A stretch of 64,000 nt of DNA from Bacillota bacterium (GTDB lineage: Bacteria > Bacillota > UBA4882 > UBA8346): assembly GCA_023436305.1 (NCBI GenBank), contig JAEZJQ010000060.1, positions 1 through 64,000 of the forward strand, in the 5' to 3' direction. A program made the position numbers and the translations under genes. The notes below the pieces were generated by a model. The model searched no databases. It saw nothing but the letters and a program-made list of their open reading frames with translations, and was not told the DNA's origin. Of this stretch, positions 17,260-25,075 are shown in pieces. Every line of letters begins with the position of its first letter. Positions within the stretch are counted from its first letter, which is position 1.

Positions 17260-17528
17260 ATGGAATGGTCGGTCCGAACCATTGAAAGGATTGTCTGGAA
17301 TTCTCAGCACCAAGGAAGCCGCGCGCTCGCGACGGCCTTTATGAATAATTCGGATTTTAAAGAGAACCCGAAGGATTAATGCGGCGCAGGCCAATTAGCG
17401 AGTGAAGATACTTGATAAAAGCATCGACAGCTAAATAAATCTTAAGTTGTCAACAAGGAATGAAACCGGCAATGACGAATAAAAGAAGAGACTCTATCGT
17501 GAATAATTAATCCTAAAGAAGGTTGACC

Positions 17529-18323
17529 ATGAAACAATATCTTGATCTTTGCCGGCATATCCTGGATAACGGCGTAAAAAAAGAGGACCGTACCGGGACT
17601 GGAACCGTCAGCGTCTTTGGCTATCAGATGCGCTTCAACTTGGCCGAAGGATTTCCACTGCTAACCACCAAAAAAATGCACTTGAAGTCGATTATTTATG
17701 AGTTGTTATGGTTTCTGCGAGGAGATACCAATATCAAGTACTTGAACGAACACGGCGTTACCATCTGGGACGAATGGGCCGATGAAAACGGAGATCTGGG
17801 GCCGATTTACGGTTACCAGTGGTGCTCCTGGCGGACCCGGAATGGGGAGACCGTTGATCAGATTACCGAAGTAATCCGGGACATTAAGACCAATCCCAAC
17901 TCCCGCAGGCTCCTAGTCAGCGCCTGGAATGTGGGGGAGATCGGCCAAATGGCCCTGCCGCCGTGCCATTGTTTCTTTCAATTCTACGTGGCCGGCGGCA
18001 AACTCTCCTGCCAGATGTACCAACGAAGCGCCGATGTGTTTCTGGGAGTTCCCTTTAATATTGCCTCCTATGTGCTTCTGACCATGATGATCGCCCAAGT
18101 CTGTGGCTTACAGTTGGGAGAATTCATTCATACTTTCGGCGACACTCATATTTATTTGAATCATATGGAAGCGGTTAACTTGCAGCTTAGCAGGGAACCG
18201 CGACCTCTCCCGCTGATGCGCTTGAATCCGGAAATTTCATCCATTTTTGATTTTCACTATGAGGATTTCAAGTTGCTGAATTATGACCCGCATCCGTCCA
18301 TTAAAGGGGCAATATCGGTATGA
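17529..18323 (+). CDS. thyA: thymidylate synthase
   Basis: 264 residues, the normal length for ThyA. It converts dUMP to dTMP using methylene-tetrahydrofolate. The catalytic Cys lies in LPPCHCFFQFYV, preceded by SRRLLVSAWN. The substrate-binding segments QRSADVFLGVPFN and HTFGDTHIYLNH are intact, and the extreme C-terminus is the expected hydrophobic tail (GAISV). The ATG at 17529 is chosen over an upstream in-frame TTG because it follows AAAGAAGG at proper spacing and gives the canonical MKQYLDL start. It overlaps the DHFR gene by four bases (ATGA), so the two folate-cycle enzymes are translationally coupled, a common arrangement because ThyA produces the dihydrofolate that DHFR recycles. 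Confidence 0.97.
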   Translation: MKQYLDLCRHILDNGVKKEDRTGTGTVSVFGYQMRFNLAEGFPLLTTKKMHLKSIIYELLWFLRGDTNIKYLNEHGVTIWDEWADENGDLGPIYGYQWCSWRTRNGETVDQITEVIRDIKTNPNSRRLLVSAWNVGEIGQMALPPCHCFFQFYVAGGKLSCQMYQRSADVFLGVPFNIASYVLLTMMIAQVCGLQLGEFIHTFGDTHIYLNHMEAVNLQLSREPRPLPLMRLNPEISSIFDFHYEDFKLLNYDPHPSIKGAISV

Positions 18324-18826
18324 TCTCGTTAATCGCGGCCGTGGCCCAAAACCGGGTTATCGGCAAAGACAACCGGCTGCCCTGGCGTTTGCCGGCGGAT
18401 ATGGCCTATTTTAAACAGACCACCATGGGGCATCCGGTGGTGATGGGGCGTAAGACGTTCGAATCCATCGGCAAGCCGTTGCCGGGGCGCCGGAATATCA
18501 TTTTAACCCGTGACCCGGACTTCCGGGCGGAAGGTTGCGAAGTATGCCATTCCATCACGGCGGTTTTGGCGCTGGCCAGGGCTGGTGAAGAGGAATTTTT
18601 TATCATTGGCGGAGATTCGGTCTATTCAGCCTTTTTCCCACTGGCAGACCGGTTATACTTAACCTTCATCGCTCAATCATTTGCAGGGGACGCCTTTTTC
18701 CCGGAGATTGACGCCCGAAAGTGGCGGTTGGTTTCCAAGACCCAAGGAGAAATCAATGAAAAAAATCCTTATGAGTATTCCTTTCTAATCTATGAAGCAG
18801 TATCCCCGTCCCGAAACGGCGTCTGA
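18320..18826 (+). CDS. dfrA: dihydrofolate reductase
   Basis: 168 residues, normal for bacterial DHFR (folA in enterobacterial naming). It reduces dihydrofolate to tetrahydrofolate with NADPH. The N-terminus MISLIAAVAQNRVIGKDNRLPWRLP-type block carries the substrate loop. VVMGRKTFESIG and RRNIILTRD are NADPH-binding segments, and EFFIIGGDSVY gives the conserved Gly-Gly. The active-site acidic residue is the Asp in PADMAYFK. The start overlaps the thyA stop (ATGA). The gene converges with the aldo/keto reductase gene on the other strand, with about 30 bases between them. No anomalies. Confidence 0.96.
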   Translation: MISLIAAVAQNRVIGKDNRLPWRLPADMAYFKQTTMGHPVVMGRKTFESIGKPLPGRRNIILTRDPDFRAEGCEVCHSITAVLALARAGEEEFFIIGGDSVYSAFFPLADRLYLTFIAQSFAGDAFFPEIDARKWRLVSKTQGEINEKNPYEYSFLIYEAVSPSRNGV

Positions 18827-18856
18827 ACCTTGGCGTGTTTGTGCCGGGATCTTAGC

Positions 18857-20041
18857 TTACTTTAATATCTTTTTGGCAACGGCCACGATGGGTTTGAACA
18901 ATAGCCCCTCCATTTCACGGGATATGTCACTTAATTTATTGCGGATGGGTATACCTTGCGGACAATGGGTTTCACATTTTCCACATTTGACGCAAAGCGA
19001 TGCATAGCCGGGATTTGCGGTGACGGCTCCGGTGTTTTGAACATACAGATACTTGTTGCGCAAATTATTGTTCGGGTATTGTTCATTGTAGCAGGAAAAA
19101 CAAGCTGGTATATCCACTCCCGCAGGGCAAGGCATACAGTAACCGCACCCTGTACAATCCACTTTTGTCTTCCGGCGCAATAATTCCTTCACCCGGTCAA
19201 ATAAGGCGAGTTCGGCAGTGGTTAATACGCCCGCTTGGGCGTCGGATGCCGCCCGGATATTTTCCGTAACCTGTTCCTCCGTATTCATACCGGAAAGCAC
19301 CACGGTAGCTTCCGGGTGATTCCATATCCAACGAAGCGCCCACTCGGCTGGACTCCGTTTGGGTGAAGCCTGGTTCCAAATCTCAGTGGCTTCCGGGGGC
19401 AGATTATTTACGATCTTTCCGCCGCGCAGGGGTTCCATGATAATCACCGGTATGCCTTTCGCCGCGGCATACTCAAGGCCGCTTTTGCCGGCCTGATTGT
19501 TTTCATCGATAAAATTATATTGAATCTGGCAAAAATCCCAATCGTAGGCATCCAGCAGTTTAATGAACTGGCTCTTGCCGCCGTGATAAGAAAACCCGAG
19601 ATTAATGATTTGCCCCTGCTTTTTTTTATTCTCAATCCACGGGATGATCCCCAGTCCGATAAGCCGCTCCCACTGGTTAAGATCCTGTAGCATATGGATC
19701 AAGTAATAGTCGATATAATTGGTTTGCAAACGTGCCAACTGGGTGGCAAAGGTTTTATCCATGTCGGCGGCGCCGCGTATCATGAAATGAGGCAACTTGG
19801 TGGCAATCTTTACCCGGTGGCGATATCCTTTCGCAAGTACTTTGCCTAACATGACTTCACTTTTACCCAGGTGATAGATATACGCCGTGTCAAAGTAATT
19901 TACCCCCTGTTCGATGGCGGATATGATTTGCTTTTCGGCGCGCGTTTCGTCAATGATGCCGCCTTTGGTTGGAAATCTCATACATCCGTAACCCAAAATG
20001 GATAGTTGGTCGCCGTTTTTTGGATTTTCCCGGTAATTCAT
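18857..20041 (-). CDS. aldo/keto reductase with C-terminal 4Fe-4S ferredoxin-type domain
   Basis: 394 residues. The first 300 or so form an AKR barrel: YDTAYIYH-type motif with catalytic Asp and Tyr (FDTAYIY), the Lys in IATKLP and the His in DYYLIHML. The C-terminal part has Cys clusters typical of 4Fe-4S domains: CTGCGYCMPCPAGVDIP with further Cys downstream, then CVKCGKCETHCPQGIPI. This is a widespread clostridial family of iron-sulfur oxidoreductases with unassigned substrates. The ATG at 20041 is preferred to a TTG one codon upstream because GGGAGG lies 7-8 bases before it on the minus strand. The gene appears monocistronic and is convergent with dfrA. No link to the biosynthetic clusters is visible. 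Confidence 0.93.
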   Translation of the reverse strand: MNYRENPKNGDQLSILGYGCMRFPTKGGIIDETRAEKQIISAIEQGVNYFDTAYIYHLGKSEVMLGKVLAKGYRHRVKIATKLPHFMIRGAADMDKTFATQLARLQTNYIDYYLIHMLQDLNQWERLIGLGIIPWIENKKKQGQIINLGFSYHGGKSQFIKLLDAYDWDFCQIQYNFIDENNQAGKSGLEYAAAKGIPVIIMEPLRGGKIVNNLPPEATEIWNQASPKRSPAEWALRWIWNHPEATVVLSGMNTEEQVTENIRAASDAQAGVLTTAELALFDRVKELLRRKTKVDCTGCGYCMPCPAGVDIPACFSCYNEQYPNNNLRNKYLYVQNTGAVTANPGYASLCVKCGKCETHCPQGIPIRNKLSDISREMEGLLFKPIVAVAKKILK

Positions 20042-20148
20042 CAAATAACCTCCCGGCTCATTTTTTAGTCATTTTACATCGGCGAAAACAATTACTCTCA
20101 TGGTATACTTCCATCATCCTCAAGTCAATAGGCTTTAACAGTTTCAGT

Positions 20149-20204
20149 ATGAAAATATCACTGCGCCTGTGTTGGGCTGATTCTGGGGCTTGTGATATTT
20201 TCAT
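20149..20204. repeat. 13-bp perfect inverted repeat with 30-base loop
   Basis: ATGAAAATATCAC at 20149-20161 is exactly complementary to GTGATATTTTCAT at 20192-20204. No T-run follows, so it is not a standard terminator. Function unknown. Confidence 0.6.
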
Positions 20205-20318
20205 TGATGCCTCTGGAAGCCCGTTTAATGAGCTTTCATTGAAGTTAGTATGCAGTTTTAGGCAATGGCGCTCTGCTATTTTGTCAAAAAGGCAATATTC
20301 CGAAGAGGAAAATCGTCT

Positions 20319-20346
20319 TTGATGTTGAACTATATTCTTTTATATT
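20319..20346 (+). promoter_or_regulatory. putative promoter of the XRE-cupin gene
   Basis: TTGATG (20319-20324), a 16-base spacer and TATATT (20341-20346). It is about 75 bases upstream of the start codon. Weakly supported. Confidence 0.35.
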
Positions 20347-20420
20347 ACACTAATTTCTTTTTACGGGTTTTTTATCGCCATTAAATATTTTTTAATGCAA
20401 AAAAGAAAGGAGAATGGATA

Positions 20421-20975
20421 ATGCAGGAAGAGCTCAAACAAATTGCGGACCGGATTAAAGGATTACGGGAAATTATCGGTGTAAGCCAGCAAACCATCGC
20501 CAAGGAACTCGGTATCTCCGAGAATATGTATCAGGAATATGAGAGAGGTAATACGGATATTCCCGTGGGAATTCTCTATAAACTGGCCCAACGGTATAAT
20601 GTGGAATTAGCCTCCCTGTTAACCGGCACGGAACCGCGGTTGCAAACGTATTCCTTAACCCGGAAGGATCATGGGGTTTCGGTGGAACGGCGCCGGGATT
20701 ATAAATATCAAAGCCTCGCCAATAACTTCATTCATAAAAAAGCGGAACCGTTTGTGGTGATGGTGGAACCGGAAGCCGATGACGCGCCGATTCATTATAA
20801 CAATCATCCCGGGCAGGAGTTCGATTACGTTTTGGAAGGGACCTTAAAGATCCTTCTGGACGGCCATGAATTGATTTTAAACGAAGGTGATTCCCTGTTT
20901 TATGATTCCAGCGTCAACCATGGGATGAAAGCTTTGAATAATAAACCGGCCAAGTTTTTAGCGGTGATTATGTAG
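20421..20975 (+). CDS. XRE-family regulator with C-terminal cupin domain
   Basis: 184 residues. Residues 8-65 form a helix-turn-helix of the XRE/HTH_3 type (GVSQQTIAKELGISENMYQEYERG). Residues 105-183 form a cupin (PIHYNNHPGQEFDYVLEG and LNEGDSLFYDSSVNHG, with metal-type His and Glu ligands). This two-domain type senses a small ligand in the cupin and usually controls adjacent metabolic genes. A strong AAAGAAAGGAG precedes the ATG. The acyl-CoA synthetase gene follows 150 bases downstream on the same strand. In clostridia this pair is common, so the regulator most likely controls that gene and responds to a carboxylic acid or its CoA ester. The ligand is an inference. Confidence 0.92.
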   Translation: MQEELKQIADRIKGLREIIGVSQQTIAKELGISENMYQEYERGNTDIPVGILYKLAQRYNVELASLLTGTEPRLQTYSLTRKDHGVSVERRRDYKYQSLANNFIHKKAEPFVVMVEPEADDAPIHYNNHPGQEFDYVLEGTLKILLDGHELILNEGDSLFYDSSVNHGMKALNNKPAKFLAVIM

Positions 20976-21126
20976 AGTTTGTGCGAGTAACACCTTTTAT
21001 AACTTAAAACCACTATATGTTGTATCAGAATATGCTATTTGATACTAAATAGGCTTTGAAAATCGATTGGCCGCACAGACTTATTAAGATTATATTTCGA
21101 AAACGAGCGAGAGAGGCGGATGTTTA

Positions 21127-22791
21127 GTGCTTGAAAAGTATGTAAATACCAACTACGAATCCTATGAGAGTTTTCGTGAAAATTTTACAATCAATGTCCC
21201 GAACAATTTCAATTTTGCCTATGATATCGTCGATGAATGGGCGGCCAGGGAACCGGAGAAGATTGCCTTGATGTGGTGCAATGAAGAAGGGGCGGAAGCC
21301 ACGTTCACCTTCAAGCAAATGAAATACTACAGTGACAAGGCCGCTAACTTTTTTGCGTCGCAGGGGATAAAAAAAGGCGACCCGGTGATGCTGATTTTAA
21401 AACGATATTATCAATTCTGGTTTTGTATTCTGGCGCTTCACAAAATCGGCGCTATCTGTATCCCGGCGACCCATCTGATGAAAAGAAAGGACATCATATA
21501 CCGGAATAACGCCGCCAGTATTAAAATGATCGTTTCGGTGGCCGAGGATGAAATTTTAACCGAAATTGACGGGGCCCATCCGGAATCCCCCACCCTTCAA
21601 ACCAAGGTGGTGGTCGGCGGGACGAGAGAAGGCTGGATTAATTTTGATGCGGAGTTGGACAAGGCCAGTGAGGTGTGGGAAAAGCCTACCGGCGCCCCTA
21701 TGACCCGGAATCAGGATATAATGTTGCTTTACTTTACTTCGGGAACCACCGGTTATCCGAAGATGGTTCAGCATAATTTCACCTACCCCTTGGGCCATAT
21801 TTTAACGGCTGGTTTTTGGCAGCGGGTCCGTGAAAACAAACCGCATCTTACCGTAGCCGACACGGGCTGGGCCAAAGCGGCCTGGGGTAAGATATACGGC
21901 CAGTGGATTGCCGGAGCCATCGTTTTTGTTTATGATTATAATCGTTTTGTCCCCAAAGATATGATGCGGATCATTGAAAAATATAAACTGGCGACTTTCT
22001 GTTCCCCGCCGACGATTTACCGGTATTTGATCAAGGAAGATCTGACCCAGTATAATCTGAAGAGTTTAGAGTATTGCGTGGTGGCCGGGGAGCCTTTGAA
22101 CCCCGAAGTATATAACCAATTTTATAAAATGACCGGGATTAAACTCATGGAAGGTTACGGTCAGACCGAACTTACCGTCTGTCTCGCCACTTACCCCGGT
22201 ATGGAGCCCAAGCCTGGTTCCATGGGCCGGCCATCACCGGGATACGATATTGATATTATCGACATCAATGATGGTCATTCCTGTGAAGCCGGTGAAATCG
22301 GGGAGATCGTCGTTCGCACGGACAAATCGAAACCGCTGGGCATGTTTGACGGATATTACCGGGATGAAGAACGGACCCGGAGCGTTTGGTATGACGGTAT
22401 TTACCATACCGGCGATACTGCCTGGAAGGATGAGGACGGTTATTACTGGTTTGTGGGGAGAACCGATGACGTGATTAAGAGTTCCGGATACCGGATTGGG
22501 CCATTCGAAGTGGAAAGTGCCCTGATGGAACATCCCGCCGTACTGGAATGTGCGGTCACCGGTGTGCCGGATGAGATGCGTGGGGCGGTGGTCAAAGCCA
22601 CCATCGTATTGTCCAAAAGCTATCAGCCCAGTGAAGACTTGAAGATTGAACTGCAGGAACATGTTAAAACCGTGACCGCGCCCTATAAATATCCCCGGGT
22701 TATCGAGTTTGTCAGCGAACTCCCCAAAACCATCAGCGGCAAAATCCGGCGGGTGGAGATCCGGGAGAAGGATCATCAAGTTGACGGATAA
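21127..22791 (+). CDS. AMP-forming acyl-CoA synthetase (medium-chain/acetyl-CoA synthetase-like)
   Basis: 554 residues, full length for the ANL superfamily. Motifs in order: P-loop YFTSGTTGYPKMVQHN, GYGQTE, the ATP-ribose Asp in YHTGDTAWKDEDGYYWFVGR, the hinge region RTDDVIKSSGYRIGPFEVE, and the C-terminal catalytic Lys in PKTISGKIRR. It activates a carboxylate as acyl-AMP and transfers it to CoA. Overall similarity is to the ACSM group (medium or branched short-chain acids). The start is GTG at 21127 with GAGAGGCGG upstream. A clear terminator follows. The XRE-cupin gene next door is its probable regulator. It could in principle supply an acyl starter to the PKS/NRPS pathway 2.3 kb away, but intervening unrelated genes and the terminator make a catabolic role more likely. 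Confidence 0.93.
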   Translation: MLEKYVNTNYESYESFRENFTINVPNNFNFAYDIVDEWAAREPEKIALMWCNEEGAEATFTFKQMKYYSDKAANFFASQGIKKGDPVMLILKRYYQFWFCILALHKIGAICIPATHLMKRKDIIYRNNAASIKMIVSVAEDEILTEIDGAHPESPTLQTKVVVGGTREGWINFDAELDKASEVWEKPTGAPMTRNQDIMLLYFTSGTTGYPKMVQHNFTYPLGHILTAGFWQRVRENKPHLTVADTGWAKAAWGKIYGQWIAGAIVFVYDYNRFVPKDMMRIIEKYKLATFCSPPTIYRYLIKEDLTQYNLKSLEYCVVAGEPLNPEVYNQFYKMTGIKLMEGYGQTELTVCLATYPGMEPKPGSMGRPSPGYDIDIIDINDGHSCEAGEIGEIVVRTDKSKPLGMFDGYYRDEERTRSVWYDGIYHTGDTAWKDEDGYYWFVGRTDDVIKSSGYRIGPFEVESALMEHPAVLECAVTGVPDEMRGAVVKATIVLSKSYQPSEDLKIELQEHVKTVTAPYKYPRVIEFVSELPKTISGKIRRVEIREKDHQVDG

Positions 22792-22831
22792 ATCAAATTA
22801 AGCATTTCTTTCGATATGGATTGGGTGATGG

Positions 22832-22868
22832 AAAAATCTAGCGTGGAACTCTCTGCGCTAGATTTTTT
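22832..22868 (+). terminator. intrinsic terminator after the acyl-CoA synthetase gene
   Basis: A perfect 12-bp stem (AAAAATCTAGCG with CGCTAGATTTTT) with a 12-base loop and a T-run. It lies 40 bases after the stop codon. Confidence 0.88.
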
Positions 22869-23120
22869 GTACCATACTTCCAAACCTTATCCCCGGATAG
22901 CAGGGAAGTCCAAAAGTTTGTCCAAATATAAGGGGGGGATTTTACGCGCGGCCGCGGCCGGATATCGGGTTAAAATTTTAAAATTTAAGGAATAATTTTT
23001 GCATTAACGAGTATTCTTTAATTAGATAATTTCATTGATTCCCGGAGTTCCAAAACGGCTCCAAACGTGAACGCAATTAAGTCACGGTGAATGAAGGAAA
23101 CATTGAGGAGGTACGATACT

Positions 23121-23654
23121 GTGGAAATGAAACCGAAAGGCGCCAAAACGATTACCAATCTTCTATCGAAAACAGTCGGCTTAATCTTCTTCTCATTTTT
23201 AGCCATCTCGCTTGGAGTGGTCTTTGGGTTGCTATTTGATGGCTGGGTAAAAGACCAGCCCGGAACCCCGGTGGGCTCCGAAAATAGTAATTTGCAAACC
23301 ATCGAATTGCCGGACGATAAAACGTCGACGACTATGGATACTACTGATATAACTGATAATCTCACCCAAAAGCTTCCAGGCGGTGATGATTCTTTAATGA
23401 AACCGGCGGATAATACTTCACTCAAATCGTTGTCTACCGTAAAATTTAAAGTCAGGGTCGGCCCATATCCCAATCGTAACCAAGCATTAGCGGCCTCAAC
23501 CCAATTGCAGTCATTGGGTTATCCGGTATACGTCGGAAATACCCCCCCGTTCGCGGTCCAGGTTGGCGCCTTTGCTACCCAGGTAAATGCTGACAAGCTA
23601 AAAACGGAACTTGCCGGAAAAGGATATAAAGCGTTTATTGAAAAGAGCCAGTAG
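23121..23654 (+). CDS. membrane-anchored SPOR-domain protein
   Basis: 177 residues. A single transmembrane helix (about residues 17-42, around IFFSFLAISLGVVFGLLF) follows a short basic cytoplasmic segment. A low-complexity Thr/Asp-rich linker leads to a C-terminal SPOR-like domain (about residues 110-177) with the two-fold pattern KFKVRVGPYPNRNQA and FAVQVGAFATQVNADKL. SPOR domains bind denuded peptidoglycan glycan strands, so it probably acts at the envelope in division or sporulation. The GTG start at 23121 is chosen because GAGGAGG (23105-23111) is 9 bases upstream; an ATG at 23091 in the same frame lies before that site. It is followed by a terminator and converges with the minus-strand beta-barrel gene. 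Confidence 0.85.
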   Translation: MEMKPKGAKTITNLLSKTVGLIFFSFLAISLGVVFGLLFDGWVKDQPGTPVGSENSNLQTIELPDDKTSTTMDTTDITDNLTQKLPGGDDSLMKPADNTSLKSLSTVKFKVRVGPYPNRNQALAASTQLQSLGYPVYVGNTPPFAVQVGAFATQVNADKLKTELAGKGYKAFIEKSQ

Positions 23655-23699
23655 TTTTCTTACCTAAAATTGAATTGAATAGGACGCCATCCAATTTTC

Positions 23700-23727
23700 A
23701 AGGCCTTTTTTAACAGGCCTTTTTTTG
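23700..23727 (+). terminator. intrinsic terminator after the SPOR-domain gene
   Basis: The GGCCT/AGGCC stem with a T-rich loop is followed by seven T. It lies between two convergent genes and serves the plus strand. Confidence 0.7.
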
Positions 23728-23752
23728 TTGTAAGTTGTTTAAAATTTATTAT

Positions 23753-24352
23753 TTAAAACTTTCCAAAAAGTAGTGTCACATTATACGACATACCACTTAA
23801 ATCATTATTACTTAAACCGGGCATATTAACACCGTTTACATAACGATAGCTAGCGCCGACGCCAGTACGGAACCAGTTGTTTACATTGAGCATTAATTTA
23901 GCACTCGGCTCAACAACGAAACAATTTGCCCGGCCTATTTTGTCAATAGTATTAATAAATGTATAGTTTACACTACCTGCGCCAACCAAAACGCTGCCGC
24001 TGAAATGTATTAATTTACTAGGACTGTCAATATACTCAAACTTCAAACCATAGTAATAAAAATTAATATAATATGTATCACTGCCGGTTTGAACTACATC
24101 CGGAGCTTTAACCTGGCTAATAAGATTGCTTCCTCCCAAACCAATCATAAATTTCCGGTTAATCAACCATCCGCCGTAGCCCCCTGTCATTATACCGGAA
24201 GTATTATAAATTGAGGTGGCCTTAATCTCCATTCCTCCATAGCCACCATTTTCAGTGATATCACTACTTAACAATGTTTCGTCAGCGGCTAACACTGGAA
24301 TACTGAACAATAAAAACAATGATAATAAAGCAAAAATCTTAATAACTCGCAT
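23753..24352 (-). CDS. secreted beta-rich protein, candidate outer-membrane beta-barrel
   Basis: 199 residues. It has a clear signal peptide (lysine near the N-terminus, a hydrophobic core LLSLFLLFSIPVLA, cleavage after AA near residue 23). The mature part is rich in Gly, Tyr, Asn and Ser with alternating hydrophobic residues in short strands (for example YYINFYYYGLKFEYI). The last strand ends in Phe (NVTLLFGKF), as in outer-membrane barrels recognised by BamA. The minus-strand start has ACGGAGGT just upstream. I cannot name a specific family. If it is an outer-membrane protein, the host has two membranes. The alternative is a secreted beta-sandwich protein. The gene is monocistronic and unrelated to its neighbours. 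Confidence 0.7.
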   Translation of the reverse strand: MRVIKIFALLSLFLLFSIPVLAADETLLSSDITENGGYGGMEIKATSIYNTSGIMTGGYGGWLINRKFMIGLGGSNLISQVKAPDVVQTGSDTYYINFYYYGLKFEYIDSPSKLIHFSGSVLVGAGSVNYTFINTIDKIGRANCFVVEPSAKLMLNVNNWFRTGVGASYRYVNGVNMPGLSNNDLSGMSYNVTLLFGKF

Positions 24353-25075
24353 TTTGCTTACCTCCGTTGACTAGTTTTGTCCTCACCGTTAATTATTAGA
24401 TCACATTAAGCATATCACATGTAAGGTTAATTTTAAATTAAAACAATGTTAATTTATTGTAAAAAAATAATGAACTGTAATAGTATTTGTTATTAAAACA
24501 AAATTACGCTAATGTTTAATGACCTATCCAGTTAACTCAAGGTATTCATCCAGATAAGACTATAAATGACTTCCGTTGTTATTTTTGAGCCAAGTTCAGT
24601 ACTACACCTTGTTTGCCATTGTTTCACCGAAATAAGCTTCATCATCACTCCAACAAATGTTTACCGGCCACACCTTGATTGTCAAACATATGTTCCATTC
24701 ACTCGCTAGTTTACTGATGTAAGAGTATAGTTATTAATTAAATTATTGAATTAGTTAAATTTATAATAATTAGGTATTTACTAGTGAACAAATTAATAGT
24801 AAAATTAACACACAATGAAAACTACTTTTTATTGTCTGATTTAAAATTACTGGAATCTGGAAATAATATTTCGGAAAGAAATCCTTCTAATTCTCTTATC
24901 CGGATCAATTTAGTCAAGTAATCCACGCATGAATTCGTCTAAAGTATACCCAATTATAAAATCAGTATCATTGCATTAAATTTGTGAATACCCGGCAAAA
25001 ACATGTAGTTAGAATATAAATAATTATATTCTCTAATTGTATTTAAAATTATTATTAAAAATGGAGGCTAGATAA
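24353..25075. other. long AT-rich intergenic region upstream of the hybrid PKS/NRPS cluster
   Basis: About 720 bases, strongly AT-rich, with no convincing gene. It contains a sequence block (24784-24880) that recurs before the MFS gene, an 8-bp inverted repeat AGAATATA/TATATTCT (25011-25032) that could be an operator, and GGAGG (25063-25067) for the PKS start. The regulation of the whole cluster should reside here, but I cannot pick one promoter with confidence among many AT-rich candidates. Confidence 0.5.
24784..24880 (+). repeat. leader repeat, copy 1 (upstream of cis-AT PKS)
   Basis: About 95 bases match 30687-30786, roughly three quarters identical by eye, with cores AAACTACTTTTTATTG and ACTGGAATCT in the same order. 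In both copies one frame reads NYFLL followed by LES-NNI, so it may be a decayed coding segment or a conserved leader. Confidence 0.65.

Larger units (their letters stand above)
20042..20420. other. intergenic region between divergent AKR and XRE-cupin genes
   Basis: About 380 bases. Contents: the minus-strand ribosome binding site of the AKR gene, a perfect 13-bp inverted repeat, a plausible promoter for the XRE gene at 20319-20346, and a small CATTAAA/TTTAATG inverted repeat near 20376-20396 that could be an operator for the regulator. A short open frame beginning at 20149 lacks a ribosome binding site and known similarity, and is not called. Confidence 0.45.

Noticed and set aside
17260..17379. 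A 39-codon frame with an ATG just after a GGGAG-like site, upstream of thyA
   Set aside because: The likely -10 box (17254-17259) abuts its start codon, so the promoter there would begin transcription inside it. There is no family resemblance.
20149..20322. A 57-codon frame starting in the inverted repeat
   Set aside because: No ribosome binding site, atypical composition and no similarity known to me.
13448..21082. The 11-base match GTCTGTGCGGC (13449-13459) and its complement (21072-21082), both in intergenic DNA
   Set aside because: Matches this short are expected by chance in 64 kb; there is no longer shared context.
22951..22960. GC-rich palindromic patch with a NotI-type site in an otherwise AT-rich gap
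   Set aside because: No hairpin with a T-run, no repeat partner and no gene context; a simple composition fluctuation is likely.
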